64,000 nt of DNA from Atrina japonica (lineage: Eukaryota; Mollusca; Bivalvia; Pterioida; Pinnidae): positions 310,001-374,000 of the forward strand of contig BROG01000450.1 in the NCBI GenBank assembly GCA_030159075.1, written 5' to 3'. Of this stretch, positions 14,201-50,010 are shown one piece after another. The first letter of the stretch is position 1, and every line of letters begins with the position of its first letter. A program made the position numbers and the translations under genes. Under the pieces are notes generated by a model. It did not search any database, was not told where the DNA came from, and worked only from the letters and a program-made list of their open reading frames with translations.

Positions 14201-15370
14201 TTAATTTTTTTTACATAATTCGATAGAAAATTCAATTCTGAACAATATTGGCTACATTTCAAAACGAAACTACGAAGAACAAGAGAGAATTTTTTAACTG
14301 TTCGGTATTTAGGCATCAGATGTTTGCCGTAGATCGGCCATCTTGTTCAGCAGAAGTTTTCACTACTGTTCGGTGTTTCTTTTCTTTTGATTTACGATCA
14401 AAGTAAGCGTACAAAACATTTTTTTCAACAAAATATGATATATGATATATTAGTTACTAATATTATAAACATTTTAAAGTCAAATAATGAAAATTAAGAA
14501 AGGAAATTCGTCTGTTCGGTGTTTTATTTATTACTGTTCGGTATTTTATTACCTCAAGTTTTCTAATTTTAGCAGCAAAAACTAATTAAAATCTTAATTT
14601 TTTTTACATAATTCGATAGAAAATTCAATTCTGAACAATATTGGCTACATTTCAAAACGAAACTACGAATAACAAGAGAGAATTTTTTACTGTTCGGTAT
14701 TTAGGCATCAGATGTTTGCCGTAGATCGGCCATCTTGTTCAGCAGAAGTTTTCACTACTGTTCGGTGTTTCTTTTCTTTTGATTTACGATCAAAGTAAGC
14801 GTACAAAACTTTTTTTTCAACAAAATATGATAGATAATATATTAGTTACTAATATTATAAACATTTTAAAGTCAAATAATGAAAATTAAGAAAGGAAATT
14901 ATTCTGTTCGGTGTTTTATTTATTACTGTTCGGTATTTTATTACCTCTTTTTCTAATTTTAGCAGCAAAAAAAAATTAAATCTTAATTTTTTTTACATAA
15001 TTCGATAGAAAATTCAATTCTGAACAATATTGGCTACATTTCGAAACGAAACTACGAATAACAAGAGATAATTTTTTACTGTTCGGTATTTAGGCATCAG
15101 ATGTTTGCCGTAGATCTGCCATCTTGTTCAGCAGAAGTTTTCACTTCTGTTCGGTGTTTCTTTTCTTTTGATTTACGATCAAAGTAAGCGTACAAAACAT
15201 TTTTTCAACAAAATATGATAGATAATATATTAGTTACTAATATTATAAACATTTTAAAGTCAAATAATGAAAATTAAGAAAGGAAATTCGTCTGTTCGGT
15301 ATACTGTTTTGTGTTTCAGATTTTTAAAAAAATTTCTCTTAAAATTTCAGATTTTTATTTTTCTTAACGT
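8240..15370 (+). repeat. 388-bp satellite array, right block
   Basis: Eighteen further units of the same satellite; the landmark CCATCTTGTTCAG occurs from near 8606 to 15120. Two unit types can be told apart. One has TTAGTTACTAATATCATATACATC...GTCATATTATG, the other has GATATATTAGTTACTAATATTATAAAC...GTCAAATAATG. Private variants recur at fixed offsets, which shows that multi-unit blocks were duplicated. Some units lack a roughly 20-bp piece around TTATTTATTACTGTTCGG. Two units (near 13375 and 15297) break off into a shared GTATACTGTTTTGTGTTTCAG tail. I see no coding function. Confidence 0.93.
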
Positions 15371-15652
15371 AATTCGATAGAAAATGCAATTATCAATGAT
15401 ATTACGTATAATTTGATATGAAATTATGATTAATAAGGCAAATATTTCTACTGTTCGGTACTGTTCGGTATTTTCATTTTTTCAAATTCTTTAAAAAATT
15501 CGTACCAAAATATTTAAAAAATTTTTTTTACATCATATGGTAGAAAATATAATTATTTATGATACTGAATACATTTGGATGAAATATTATTCATATTAAG
15601 AAAAATATTTCTACTGTTCGGTACTGTTGGTTTACTGTTCGGTATTTAGGCA
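15371..15652 (+). repeat. Degenerate satellite edge with multiplied TGTTCGGT
   Basis: Here the sequence no longer follows the 388-bp unit, but the CTGTTCGGT core still recurs. It occurs as a direct doublet TACTGTTCGGTACTGTTCGG at 15450-15470 and again as a cluster at 15611-15645. A diverged block with TCGATAGAAAAT..AATTAT.AATGATA also appears twice (near 15370 and 15537). The region ends about 320 bp upstream of the HHIPL start codon. Confidence 0.6.
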
Positions 15653-15872
15653 TGCCTAAACGTGTGGTTGGTGTTTCGTTCCGGTGACATATTTCATTAT
15701 ACCGTTAATCAGTTTATATGTTACGTATCCTCTCTCGATTCCGGTGTTTAACTCGCCTACTTTTAAGTGCAAGGTAAGGATAATTTCGTCTGCTATCACT
15801 ACAACAGTTCTGACGAAGCCTTGCCCATCGTAAGTATTGGATCGTGTTATGAGAGGTTAATTTTCAAGTGAC

Positions 15873-15880
15873 TATATAAT
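15873..15880 (+). promoter_or_regulatory. Candidate TATA element for HHIPL
   Basis: TATATAAT-like sequence about 95 bp upstream of the ATG, which would leave a short 5' leader if used. The surrounding DNA is AT-rich, so chance occurrence is likely, and an upstream non-coding exon cannot be excluded. Confidence 0.22.
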
Positions 15881-15973
15881 TATATTGTAGTATAACTAAT
15901 TGTTCGTGAAAAGAGATGAACAAGGTTTTCACGTGATTCTTGATAATTTACAATTAATCCAACTAAAAAGAGA

Positions 15974-39939
<23,966 letters not shown>

Positions 39940-40539
39940 TTAAAAGTACTGTCTGTAACAGTATCAGTAACACACGTTTGTAATGTCTACAGCTGTTAAC
40001 TTAGAAGGATACCCTTTATCTCGTCAGACAGTGATTTTTTTTTTGTGGAATTTTTGTTTTTGTTAGACTGTCATACATGTTTTTGTTTAATTTAAAACTG
40101 AAACAAGATATTGAATGTAAATATCTAATTTTTTTTTTCTCAAGAACTACATGTAAGATATGTTGTACAAAAATATTAATTGAAATATTGACAGTGACAT
40201 ACATGTAATTGATTACATAAAACACTTTGGCAAGACTGTTGTGGCTGTCAGGGTCACCTTGATATCCCCATGGTTGCAAGGTGGATATTAAGAGGGTTTC
40301 GAGAGGGTTTAAGAAAGAATATTATAACTGTCTCCATCAGTTCAGATTGAAAGTTCTCCACTTGCAATTTTGTGTTCAAAGATTACCTTAGGTATGTTTG
40401 GGTAACACTCACCCCAAACTTTACACAGCCAATCAAATTTTAAAATGGTAGAATCCGAAGAGCCTCTCTTTATAGATATTCATTTGAAATCCTTCCTAAT
40501 TTACTTGTCATTTGTCAAAACTTAAATGAAAATCAAGAA

Positions 40540-40545
40540 AATAAA
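40540..40545 (+). terminator. Candidate polyadenylation signal AATAAA
   Basis: First AATAAA downstream of the exon 8 stop, about 600 nt into the presumed 3' UTR. The hexamer is common by chance in such AT-rich DNA. Confidence 0.25.
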
Positions 40546-40804
40546 TCAGTTTTACCTGGAAGTTCTAGACTGGTAGTGGCAGCCACAAAGAATTCAGAGC
40601 TGTTAGAGATAACCATTTGCTTGTAATTCCATTTAATATTTTAATGTCTAATGGTTGTCATAGTAACATGGTGATGGATGGTGATTGTGGAAAGAAGTTG
40701 ATTTGATATAGAACAGGTTGTAAGGCAGTGTTGTTCTAATGTAGTTGATATACAATAGTAGCTGTAAATGGGTAGGACCCAACCACTAATCTTTATTTGA
40801 AATA

Positions 40805-40977
40805 CAGTAAAACCTTTAGTGACAGCCTGTGTATAAAGACCACCTGATCAAATATACCATGTTTTGCTGCCCTCATTAGTACCATTTGTGTACAAATCAA
40901 CCTCTATATTAAGACCACCTCCCCATAAAGACCAGTTTTCTTGTCCCCCTAGGGAGATCGTTATATACAAGTTTCAG
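40805..40977. mobile_element. Pogo/Tigger-like MITE
   Basis: Left end TA-CAGTAAAACCTTTAGTGA and a decayed right end TATACAAGTTTCAG-TA. The interior holds AAAGACCACCT repeats. Confidence 0.6.
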
Positions 40978-41111
40978 TATATACATCAAAAAACAGAATA
41001 TATGTATTTTTGAAATCTCATGGTAGGTAAAGTCTGTGAAATTTAAAGTGCTGCAAAATTTAATAACTTACATCTTTGTAACTGGTAATGATAAATAACA
41101 TTCTTGTCAGC

Positions 41112-41548
41112 CCATTCCAATTTTTTTCTATGTTAAGCGTCATATTTCTAAAAAATACACACAGCTGGTAATTGGGGAATGCATAATTTTTCCTTACAAC
41201 ACATGGAATTAAAGCATTTTAGTTTTAAAGTTGGTTAGATGCAGACACAGTTCAGATAAAATAAAGATAATATAGATCTACCATAAAATATTTAAAGATC
41301 CCTAGCACACTCAAGGTACCTTAGTGTGTTATGATTAGTTGAACCAATTTACTCAACTCAAGTCCACAACCTGATGAAAAACACAAAACTCTTTCAATTC
41401 TGATTGTGACCATTTCTGTTAAATGGTCACAATTATAATTGAAGAGTTTTGTGTTTTTCATCAGGTTGTGTGTGTGTTTTTCGAATAGGCAGTTAGGTTT
41501 TTGTAATCAGGGTGGAGGCTTAACATAGAAAAAAACTTGGAATGGCCT
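41112..41548. mobile_element. Inverted-repeat element with internal hairpin
   Basis: The outer arms CCATTCCAATTTTTTTCTAT-GTTAAGC (41113-41139) and GCTTAACATAGAAAAAAACT-TGGAATGG (41519-41546) are inverted copies. Inside, off-centre, lies a second nearly perfect hairpin at 41364-41470. It looks like a MITE or foldback element; no target duplication was found. Confidence 0.6.
41364..41470. repeat. Nearly perfect 107-bp hairpin
   Basis: The arm CACAACCTGATGAAAAACAC-AAAACTCTTTCAATT pairs with AATTGAAGAGTTTTGTGTTT-TTCATCAGGTTGTG, with a one-base bulge. The pairing continues through ATTGTGACCATTT and AAATGGTCACAAT to a five-base loop CTGTT. Confidence 0.85.
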
Positions 41549-42411
41549 TATATGTGGTACAGGAATTTCTCTTGTAATTTGGAAACTGTATCCACCTCAG
41601 AATCAGATTTATTATCTTGTAAATTAAATCTACAAACATGTAGGTGACTCAGTATCACCACCCCTCAAACCTTGTGTGCTTGTGATTTTATTTTTAGTCT
41701 AATTAAAACATGTAAGGTGTTAGTTACATCAACTGACTGTTTTAGACAAGTGATCTACATTTTACCTCCACCTTTATTTATACCTCTTTATATTTTCCCT
41801 GTTATCTTGTTCAGCTTTATGTACATGATGGTAATACATTCTGGCACCACATTTTACTATTATTTATAAGTGGTGCTTACCCCAAACCTGTTTTGATCAT
41901 CATTCATAAAACCTCATGACAGGATTTTTAAATACATCTACTATTTTCGTATCAATCAAATAAGTATCAAGAAAAATAAATGTTGCATGAAAAGTGGGTT
42001 GTCTCCCTTTCATTGACTTTCTCACCTCTGGTCATCATTGGGTTGGTCTGCCACTATGACAATAATGTTCCACATTAGTTTAGTATCAGATAGAGTTAAT
42101 TATACATAGGATGATGCAAGGTTAAAAATCAGTGGAGGTCCGACAGCCCAAGACAGTTAATTTTGCAGCAGACTGGTGAAGGTTTTGCTTCAGCTTGTCC
42201 GGTTGACTTGTAGTAATTCTCTATACACATGTGCAATGATTATTTAAAGTGTATGTACATTCATACATTGAACTCCAGAATTACTTAATCACTTAATTGT
42301 AAGAGAAAGTGGTCTACATGTGGAATCTTTGGTGCATTTGTAGAAGCAGATTTAGTGCTAATGCTAGTGGTATTTGTGATTTAAATGTAAATACAGACCC
42401 AAAAACATGTA

Positions 42412-42589
42412 CAGTGTAACTTGTTTTGAACTACCACTCTCACGAAAGAGCACCTGTCTCTTATGACAGCATTCTGAAAACCACTTGATTAAATAATCAT
42501 TCACATAAAACTTTTTTGTGAGACCACCTTTCTTGAGAGACCACATTTCAGTGGCAGATGGGGGTGGTCTCTCAAGACAGCTTTCACTG
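42412..42589. mobile_element. Pogo/Tigger-like MITE
   Basis: A TA-flanked 178-bp element, ends CAGTGTAACTTGTTTTGAAC and CTCAAGACAGCTTTCACTG, with CTCTCACGAAAGAGCACC and GGTGGTCTCTCAAGACAG inside. Confidence 0.65.
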
Positions 42590-44629
42590 TACTTACTTTG
42601 AGCTTTAGTTACACCTTTCATCATAGAAAGCAGAGTGCTGCATATAGTGATATGTGATAGCTTATGTACATGTAGCATAGACAATCATTAATGTGGTCAG
42701 TAGCCATTTTATATAATAATTGGATGTAAACTTAATGTTTTATATTATCGGTAGACAAATTTTGTAATATTTATGCTATATGCTTCACTGCACTATCTGT
42801 GTCAGTATCACATTATCATTTTACAATGTACATAGCATAATTAATTAAGAAGATTTATTTTTAATTATGCATATATCTTTGTCATCTTGTTTATATATAT
42901 CTTTATATAATGTATATGCATGTTTATCGCTAGGTATCATTTTAAGCTTTTTATTGTATGTAAAACATTAAGCATTTTGATGTAGAAATCCATGATGCAA
43001 CTTGTTGTCCTACTTTTGTTGGCTTTTGACAAAGGGTATGCCATATATAAAATTTTTAACATTGTAACAAATTCTATTAGCAATTAGTGATACAACTACA
43101 ACGAGGCCGATAAATCAAGACCCGCTGTTCTACATCCTTCGTTTCTTTTAAGGAGGAAACTTGGAGGTAATTCAGTTTACATATATTTATAGATATATTG
43201 CAGTATTGATTGTAATCAATATCACATGTACTTTGTCATGAATATCAATGAGCTACTGTCCATTATCCATCTCCATTTTCTGACTTGAATCAAATGCATT
43301 GTGTAACCATACTTTTTCTTTATATATGAAATCTACAAGACAGAAATTAAGTGTTTGATACATTTATACATTTTTTAGAGTGTTTATTAGTAAAAGAACT
43401 AATGTTTATTTCTCAAATTTATATTGTATTTCCACTTCGGACTGAGTGTCTAACGTCCCATTACAATAACATGTAAAAAGTAAAATTGATTATATTTAAA
43501 TATACAGATGATATACTCAACAATTTTCATCATTTTTTTTTATATAAATGATATATTCAAGGACTGTTCATTTTAATTATAAGATAAAATTGTTTACTAA
43601 GTTTTATTTCAAGGAATTTTCTGTTTGTTAATGCCATCAGTCCTTATTGACATTTTTACAGGGCTACATGTAAAAATAGAAAATTGTTGATATCACACAA
43701 TAGAAATATTAATACTAATAAGAAATTTATCAGAGTGTGTAAAAAATGAAATCATTACTACCGGTATAATGTAAAAAAATTAATTTTTGACGGTTCATTT
43801 TACTTCAAGAATTCCAATGACATTTCACAGAGAAAGATTTCCTGAAATATTGGTGTACTTGAAATTTTTTTTTATCATTGATAGAAATTTCTCTCTATCT
43901 GATGTTAAGGAAATTTGAAGATATATTATGGCTACATCAGGAATTTAATCTGGAAATCATAAGGAAAAGTCATTTTGGTCACCTTAACTAAAGGGTCAAG
44001 GATAAAATCCCCATCACTTATTTTAGCTAAAGTAAAAACGCTGTAGCATTGATTGTCTCAAGTTTTCTGTTCTTTTTTGTAAGTGCTTGAATATGGATCT
44101 AATGGGGCAAATAGATGATTTTTATGGTATAATTTTTTTTAATAGTTATTTCATCTATTCCATCTAAAAGGCTTAATAAACCTTTTTTGAAAGCAGACCT
44201 TCATAGAGTGTGCCAAATTTTTAAACATTTTTATCTTCACACCATTTTTATATTTATAAAGTTATTACCGGTAACTTGTGCAATCTAAAAAAATGTTTTT
44301 TGTGTTACCAAAATGTCAATAAAATGCCATATAGGAGTTTTCTTTAGACTTTATTGTTGTCTTTTATCATTTAATTTTAAATTACTCAGGGTTACTTGTT
44401 TTGTTTCAAATTTTACATATCCAATGATAGATGATCAGATTTATGGATATAACTCTCCAGGTTTTAACTGTTTTGCCACAGGAAACGAGTCATAGCTTAG
44501 CCAATGATCAGAGCGACTGTTTCTCCCATTTGGAATCATATTTCTTATGTGATACATAAAACTGAATTCCTTCATAGGTGGTGTGCACATTTAGGAAACC
44601 ATACCATTGGTATATCTTATTCAACAAAC
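42590..44629. other. AT-rich stretch, no feature seen
   Basis: Two kilobases without a credible exon, repeat family or structured element. If the alternative HHIPL exon at 45670 is real, this is intron; otherwise it is intergenic. Confidence 0.5.
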
Positions 44630-44945
44630 TTCATGCAGTGGTCTAGTGGTAGACCCCTCAACTCGCAAGCAGAAGGTCCTGAATTTGATTTCCGTACCAG
44701 GTCGTTCCAAAGACTTAAAAAATGGTAGCAACTGGTCCTTCACCAAGCGCTCTGCATACAAAGTGAAAGTCACAGATTTTTTTGGATAAGACTTAAAATT
44801 TCAGTCCTGTGCCATGTAAAAGAACACTAACTGCTATTATTATCAGTCCTTAGCACAGGTAAAAAATTTTGGTGATTCACCTTGAGCTGTCGACTTTGCC
44901 ATACAAGTGAAAAATTCTTGGCAGGATGCAAAACAAACAAAAATC
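44630..44945 (+). mobile_element. SINE family 1 copy
   Basis: Head GTGGTCTAGTGGTAGACCCC with B-box-like TGAATTTGATTTCCG. The body has AAAGTGAAAGTCACAG and AGTCCTTAGCACAGGT, and the tail has CAAGTGAAAAATTCTTGGCA followed by AAACAAACAAA. Short open frames across this copy are not genes. Confidence 0.65.
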
Positions 44946-45669
44946 TTATTTTACTCATCAGTCATACTTAGTAGCATCTCCATATATGCTAACAATTCTT
45001 GCTCAAACATTGAAAAAGAAAATATGCATATTTTTTTTTATCCTTATTATTGTTTTTACTACCAGCAGTTTGTAATCATCAAGTTAAAAACTAGTTTTAA
45101 GACAGCCGGATTTCACCGTGACAGCAAATATTTTCTTATGATCATTTGATAGGAAGTCCTATGAAGATCATGTCGTCATACCAGATACATATCTACCTCT
45201 GTTTATATACTTTTGCAACTCGCAAAATTATAGTCTTCAGTGCCAATAAAATCGCAAAATCATGTATTCACGAATATGCCTGAAAAAGTTGGTACACAAA
45301 ATAGTCATTGTGAAATGTAAGTGAATTACAGTCATTGATTCAATTTCCTAACAAAAAAGAAAAAAAATTTGCATATTCATAATTTGTGTAAAAGTTGTCT
45401 AGGAGACTGTTTAGTCATTAAACAGCTTCAAATATTGCCATCTCTGAATTTTTGTTTCATCATTTCTGTACTCGGAAAAGTTTATATAACATTTTATTGG
45501 CATTTACATTTAGACATAATGAAAACAATACAATAAAAGTATCAATATTCAATTTAAATTCATCTGTACTTGAATTTTCAATAAAAGTTTTAAAGAATAT
45601 TTCAGATATTGGTTGGAAACAGCAGTTTAAAAAAGCAAGTGTTTACAAATTATATATATTTCAATTTAG

Positions 45670-45854
45670 GTCAAAGATGGAATCACAGGAGGAGGAAACA
45701 AAACAGAAGACAGAGAAACAGAAGAAGGAGAGTTAAGATGAGAAAAGTGAAGAGTAAAAAACACTCGCTTAAACTTGAAGGAATTAGATTTAAACTTTGT
45801 AGAAAAATGCCCAACAATTTGGTGTGTAAAATGAGAAAATTTTATTATAAATAA
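45670..45854 (+). CDS. HHIPL: Candidate alternative last exon of HHIPL, basic tail
   Basis: Acceptor TTTCAATTTAG, then 185 nt open to TAA. If the internal exon 8 donor at 39866 (AGG|GTATGT, phase 1) joins here, the frame is kept. The hydrophobic tail is then replaced by 61 residues starting GQRWNHRRRKQNRRQRNRRR and rich in Lys/Arg to the end. The product would have 693 residues and no membrane anchor, and its basic cluster could bind heparan sulfate, as reported for HHIP. Seen: sites, phase and open frame. Inferred: that it is used. Direct joining from exon 7 would instead read an acidic 22-residue tail, which I think less likely. Confidence 0.45.
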
Positions 45855-45934
45855 TTTCTCCAAAGATAATTCCAGAACGGAACAACTGGCCAGTCATGTA
45901 GGTCTTCTTTGGACGTTTCTTTCTCTATTTAAAA

Positions 45935-45940
45935 AATAAA
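45935..45940 (+). terminator. Candidate polyadenylation signal AATAAA
   Basis: Lies 81 nt after the stop of the alternative HHIPL exon, followed by A-rich sequence. Its closeness to the stop supports that exon weakly. Confidence 0.35.
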
Positions 45941-46794
45941 AAAACAAAACCTATTTCCAAAGTTTTGACTGTTCTTAAAATTATATATTGTACTGTATGT
46001 ATAATGATTTATAAGATAAAAATCTTTTTTGTTATTTTCAAAATATTCTATTTATTTGAACAAGTTAAATTTTGAAATATTTAACAAAATATCCAAAGTT
46101 TAGAATGCATTAGAAATATGTCTATTCCAGATCTTATTCTCACAGATTATAGTGCTCTCCTGTCAATTTTATCTAAAATTGCATAGTTAGGTTGATACTT
46201 ATCTGAACCGAGACCTAGGGTACATCATTATCTCCCTTTATAATTTTAGCAAAAATGAATTTGAATCAGGTATTATCTCCCCTAATTTAGGATACTACGA
46301 TATCACTTTTATTCCAGAATGATGTATGATTAGCTGATACTGTATCTGAGAAGCCACATCATAAAAATTCAATCTTTTAAAACAGATGATCTCAAGAGGT
46401 TTTGATTTCTGTAAGATTGTTGGATGGTATATACATCATGTGGTTTACTAAATATGACCTATAACAGATAGGCTCTCATGTCTGTAAGCTTTTCAGACAT
46501 TTTTCAGTGTACTGGTACACAATTTCTTTAATATACTGATAGAGACTGCTAATCATCTGTAAATCAATGTGCAATATAAAGCTGTTGCTACAAATACTAA
46601 CATAATACAATGTACTCGGAAATTAAATAGTTATAAAAAGCTTTACATGTTCAAATTCTTGTCAAATTTATCAAGTTTGTACGTTTCAAAATGCATGATT
46701 AAAATAAAAATGTTGTAATACCTTGATTTATCTCTCCATTTTTGAAATGTAGTTCCTCATAAAAGATACGGATGTTTAACGTTATCAAATTTAA

Positions 46795-47010
46795 AACACA
46801 TTTTTGAATGGTGTTTTATGCCACACTTAACAATTTTTCATAATTTTTTATATGGTGGCGAGCAGTTTTTATTGGTGGAAGAGCCAATCCGGTAACAGTG
46901 TACCTGGGAAGAGACAACCATCCTTCTGCAAGTAAAGTTGCAAATTTTCTCACAAAAATCAGCTTAGGTTCCAGCAGAAAGATGCCATGGTTCAAAGCGT
47001 GATGTTATCA
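46795..47010 (-). mobile_element. SINE family 2 copy, truncated
   Basis: Contains TGAATGGTGTTTTATGCCAC, GGTGGAAGAGCCAATCCGGT, CTGGGAAGAGACAACCATCC and ATGGTTCAAAGCGTGATG, in the same order as the copies at 21445 and 61396. The tRNA-like head, on the right side, is cut off. Confidence 0.6.
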
Positions 47011-47467
47011 AGTTAGCAGTTACTCATGTACATTTAGTACACAATATATATTGTGAGGTAATTTTTAGCAAATTATTTGAAACCTCGTCCTGGAGTTACC
47101 ATAGTTGCCATGGGAGTTTAAGTTTGACAACTGTCATCATACAGACATTTATTTAATATATACCTATCAATATTCCGAGCTTTGATACTGTTGATTTCAG
47201 AGAGTGTGATCCCACTTTCTGGATCACCACACTGTATTTTTCTGAATCCATATCACCCCTCTCTGAAACTGATGACGTAGTAAACAAAGCAGGATTACTT
47301 TTCCCTTGCACGTAACAAAATTCTGACATAAATAACTATGACATCACAATCGAGGACAGTAAAAAATTCTTCTGGTTGACACATTCTGATTGTGTATGCA
47401 TTCAGGCGTTAATCATCAGTATCCAATTGATCAGTTTATTATGTATGGGTATATAATAAATTTATCA

Positions 47468-47620
47468 TTATAACAGTAATTTGATCCTAAGAGCTGGATC
47501 ACGTCTTGTTGAAAGGGGCAGATCATCAGATTAAACTGGATGCTTCGCATCTCGTTTGATGTGATGATCTGCCCGTCAACTCGACCTGATGCGGCTCTTA
47601 GGATCAAGTTACTGTTATAA
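47468..47620. repeat. Long foldback (153 bp)
   Basis: The arm TTATAACAGTAATTTGATCC-TAAGAGC (47468-47494) pairs with GCTCTTAGGATCAAGTTACT-GTTATAA (47594-47620) with one mismatch. Inner pairing GGGCAGATCATCA with TGATGATCTGCCC continues towards a hairpin tip GATGCTTCGCATC. It is a palindromic element with short unpaired patches. Confidence 0.75.
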
Positions 47621-49840
47621 TAATCTCTTATGTATTATCCACTTGGACATCAGAAAATTATAATTTTCATTCGGTAACAAGTTTGTATTATCACATACTT
47701 TTCCATTGTTTATATCAGACAACAACGGCCACTTAAATCAGATCCCAAATATTTCTGGCAGCATTAAAAATAAGACAAAACAGAAACTGTGCCATGTTTA
47801 TTTTACAAAGATTTATCAGTTAACAGGGTTAAAGCAGATGACATTTGCATATACAAATTTATTACCAAAAATTTAATTTCCATGTTAATCAAGCACTATC
47901 ACCCTTGACACAAAACAGTGATTTATACAAAAAGCACATAAAATACTGCTAAATCAATTCCTTGTCTTAATGCAAACTGAATCATAAAACAACATAATTA
48001 GATAATTTGTCTTATTTCATCAACATTTGATGTCTTCACTTATAATTGGTTTCATTCAACATTATTACAAAATTAAAGCACTCTTACAAATAGAAAAACC
48101 CAGACATAGGGCTTACATTTGACACCTGAAGATGTACACATACCATTGTTAATCTATAGATCTTTTTGGAATTTTACAAATTACGGCAAATTGATTTTTT
48201 CAAACATGGAAGTCTTAACTGAAGAATAGTCATACTTTTCACATGCTCTTCAAAAGTATCTTTTTCTATTCCAACAAGGATTGACATCTTATCAAAAACA
48301 TATTTAAATGATACTGACAGTAGACATTATAATCACAAGGATATTGCCTAGTGGTATATTTATATATAAACATACAAAGATAAACTTTTAAGTCATTTTA
48401 ACACATCATGGATCATGAATGGTGGTACATATTATGTTTGGTAATGTTACAACACATTGTGGCAAGTGGCGGCTATATATTCATGTGCCATACCCATGGC
48501 ACACTACTGGCAAACCTGGAGGTTTACTTGATTGAGGAAATTTTCAGGACAACTCTGCTATTACCAATCAAGCGTGCCTTTAGTGATGCTGTGTGTAGTG
48601 TTGTCCAGGATAGTGTTATATTCTTTTCTTGTCAGCAAAAGTGTGATAAACGGTACACAAAATACGCATCAAATAAGACCAGAAATTATATTAGCCAGAA
48701 AATTAGCCAATTATATTTTAAGATGAACTTATAGTCAATGACTATAAATTGGCTAATGAGAGCATGAGCCCTGCTTTATGACAACACTCCCAGACAAAAG
48801 TTGATACAATGTACATGCTTAAAAGGACAGGGATTCAGAGTGCATGAATGGCCACTAGATGGAAGAAGTGCAAATATTCCACACTGGTCCAAAGACTGTT
48901 TGAGGTAAATATATTCCATAACAAAATTTACTACTACAAAGTCAACATGACATTATATCCTATACATAGTTAGTTAGATGATTAGTTTGTGTTGTATTGA
49001 TACTAGCTACAAAAATATATGTTGTTGGTAATACACAGACAATACTTATCTCTGGTAATATACCAAAATATATATCTTGGGCAAAATACAGAAGTACATA
49101 TCCCAGGAAAGATACAGAAATAGGGTAATTTATAGAAATGTATATCTCAGATACATTGATATTCCTCTACCCAGGGTATAAAAAGAGCATACCGACAATT
49201 TTTTGTGGTTAGAAAAGAGAATTATCTAAGAGATGAAAATTGTGTTTAAGGCATTTTTCTTAAAGGAATACAAGCTGTCTAAATGTATTTTTGTTTGTTT
49301 GTAATAAAACTTACAAATATTCCATGTTAAATAAAATGTTCTTCAAAAATCCTGGGATAAAAAAAACCTTTTTTTTCTGTGAAAAGTCAAAAAACATGAT
49401 GTGATTGTCATGATGGAAAACAGGACAAAGAGAAATATTCCCTAAAACAAAGCATTGCAGGATGGAATTTTAAAATCAACCTCAACAAATCATATAGAAA
49501 AGTTCATGAAATAAAATCCTCGGAGAAAGATGAGAAACTTGGACCAGCACTTTTTACGTGTGCTATTTCAAACATGATTTTGTGAGCTTTGTATGTTTAC
49601 AAATAGACAACCCCACTGAGTTTTGATTTTATGAGTAGAGAACAATATCTTTATACATGATAAAAAGCACAGTGAAATAAAAAACTGTAGAAAATATATT
49701 ATATAACATGTATAAACCCAACAAAATAAAGTAATAGACAAAATAATAAAAGTTAACATGGTGTAGCTTTGCATACATGATCATGTCTAAATACACTTCA
49801 TGTATAATTACACCTCATATATTTATTATGCATCGTGTAT

Positions 49841-50010
49841 AATTAACCTATCGCCAAATGCTCCACATGACACCTTTTGGCAAACTTTCCCATTATGATG
49901 TCACAGTTAAATGGCCCGTCAAACCCTTCTGTGATTATGACAACACAACTGAATGACAATGAAAAAGCACATGGACAGCCATGTATCAGACACTTGGCGA
50001 TAGGTCAATT
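49841..50010. mobile_element. MITE-like element, 170 bp
   Basis: The terminal inverted repeat AATTAACCTATCGCCAAATG matches CACTTGGCGATAGGTCAATT with two mismatches. TACACCTCAT occurs on both sides (near 49810 and 50010), so the flanks may be duplicated or the element may sit in a local repeat. Confidence 0.55.

Noticed and set aside
3418..15370. Recurrent minus-strand open frames in the satellite (about 60-85 codons, with YFDRKSKEKKHRT).
   Set aside because: They appear because the unit is repeated and are broken by indels or stops in most units. They show no domain and no codon constraint.
3418..15370. A CRISPR-like array.
   Set aside because: The units are about 388 bp, repeat along their whole length without unique spacers, and lie in an animal genome.
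45452..45669. Upstream extension of the 45670 exon to the left (open from 45452 or 45609).
   Set aside because: There is no acceptor in a phase that would join HHIPL there, and the extension lacks codon character; chance open frames are common here.
45670..45736. Joining HHIPL exon 7 directly to 45670, giving an acidic 22-residue tail.
   Set aside because: It is in frame but drops the linker and ends quickly. The join from the internal exon 8 donor uses the longer open frame.
48408..48734. A 108-codon plus-strand open frame as a small gene.
   Set aside because: No recognisable domain, no plausible signal peptide followed by a mature protein, and no splice partners. Its length is within chance for 5 kb of AT-rich DNA.
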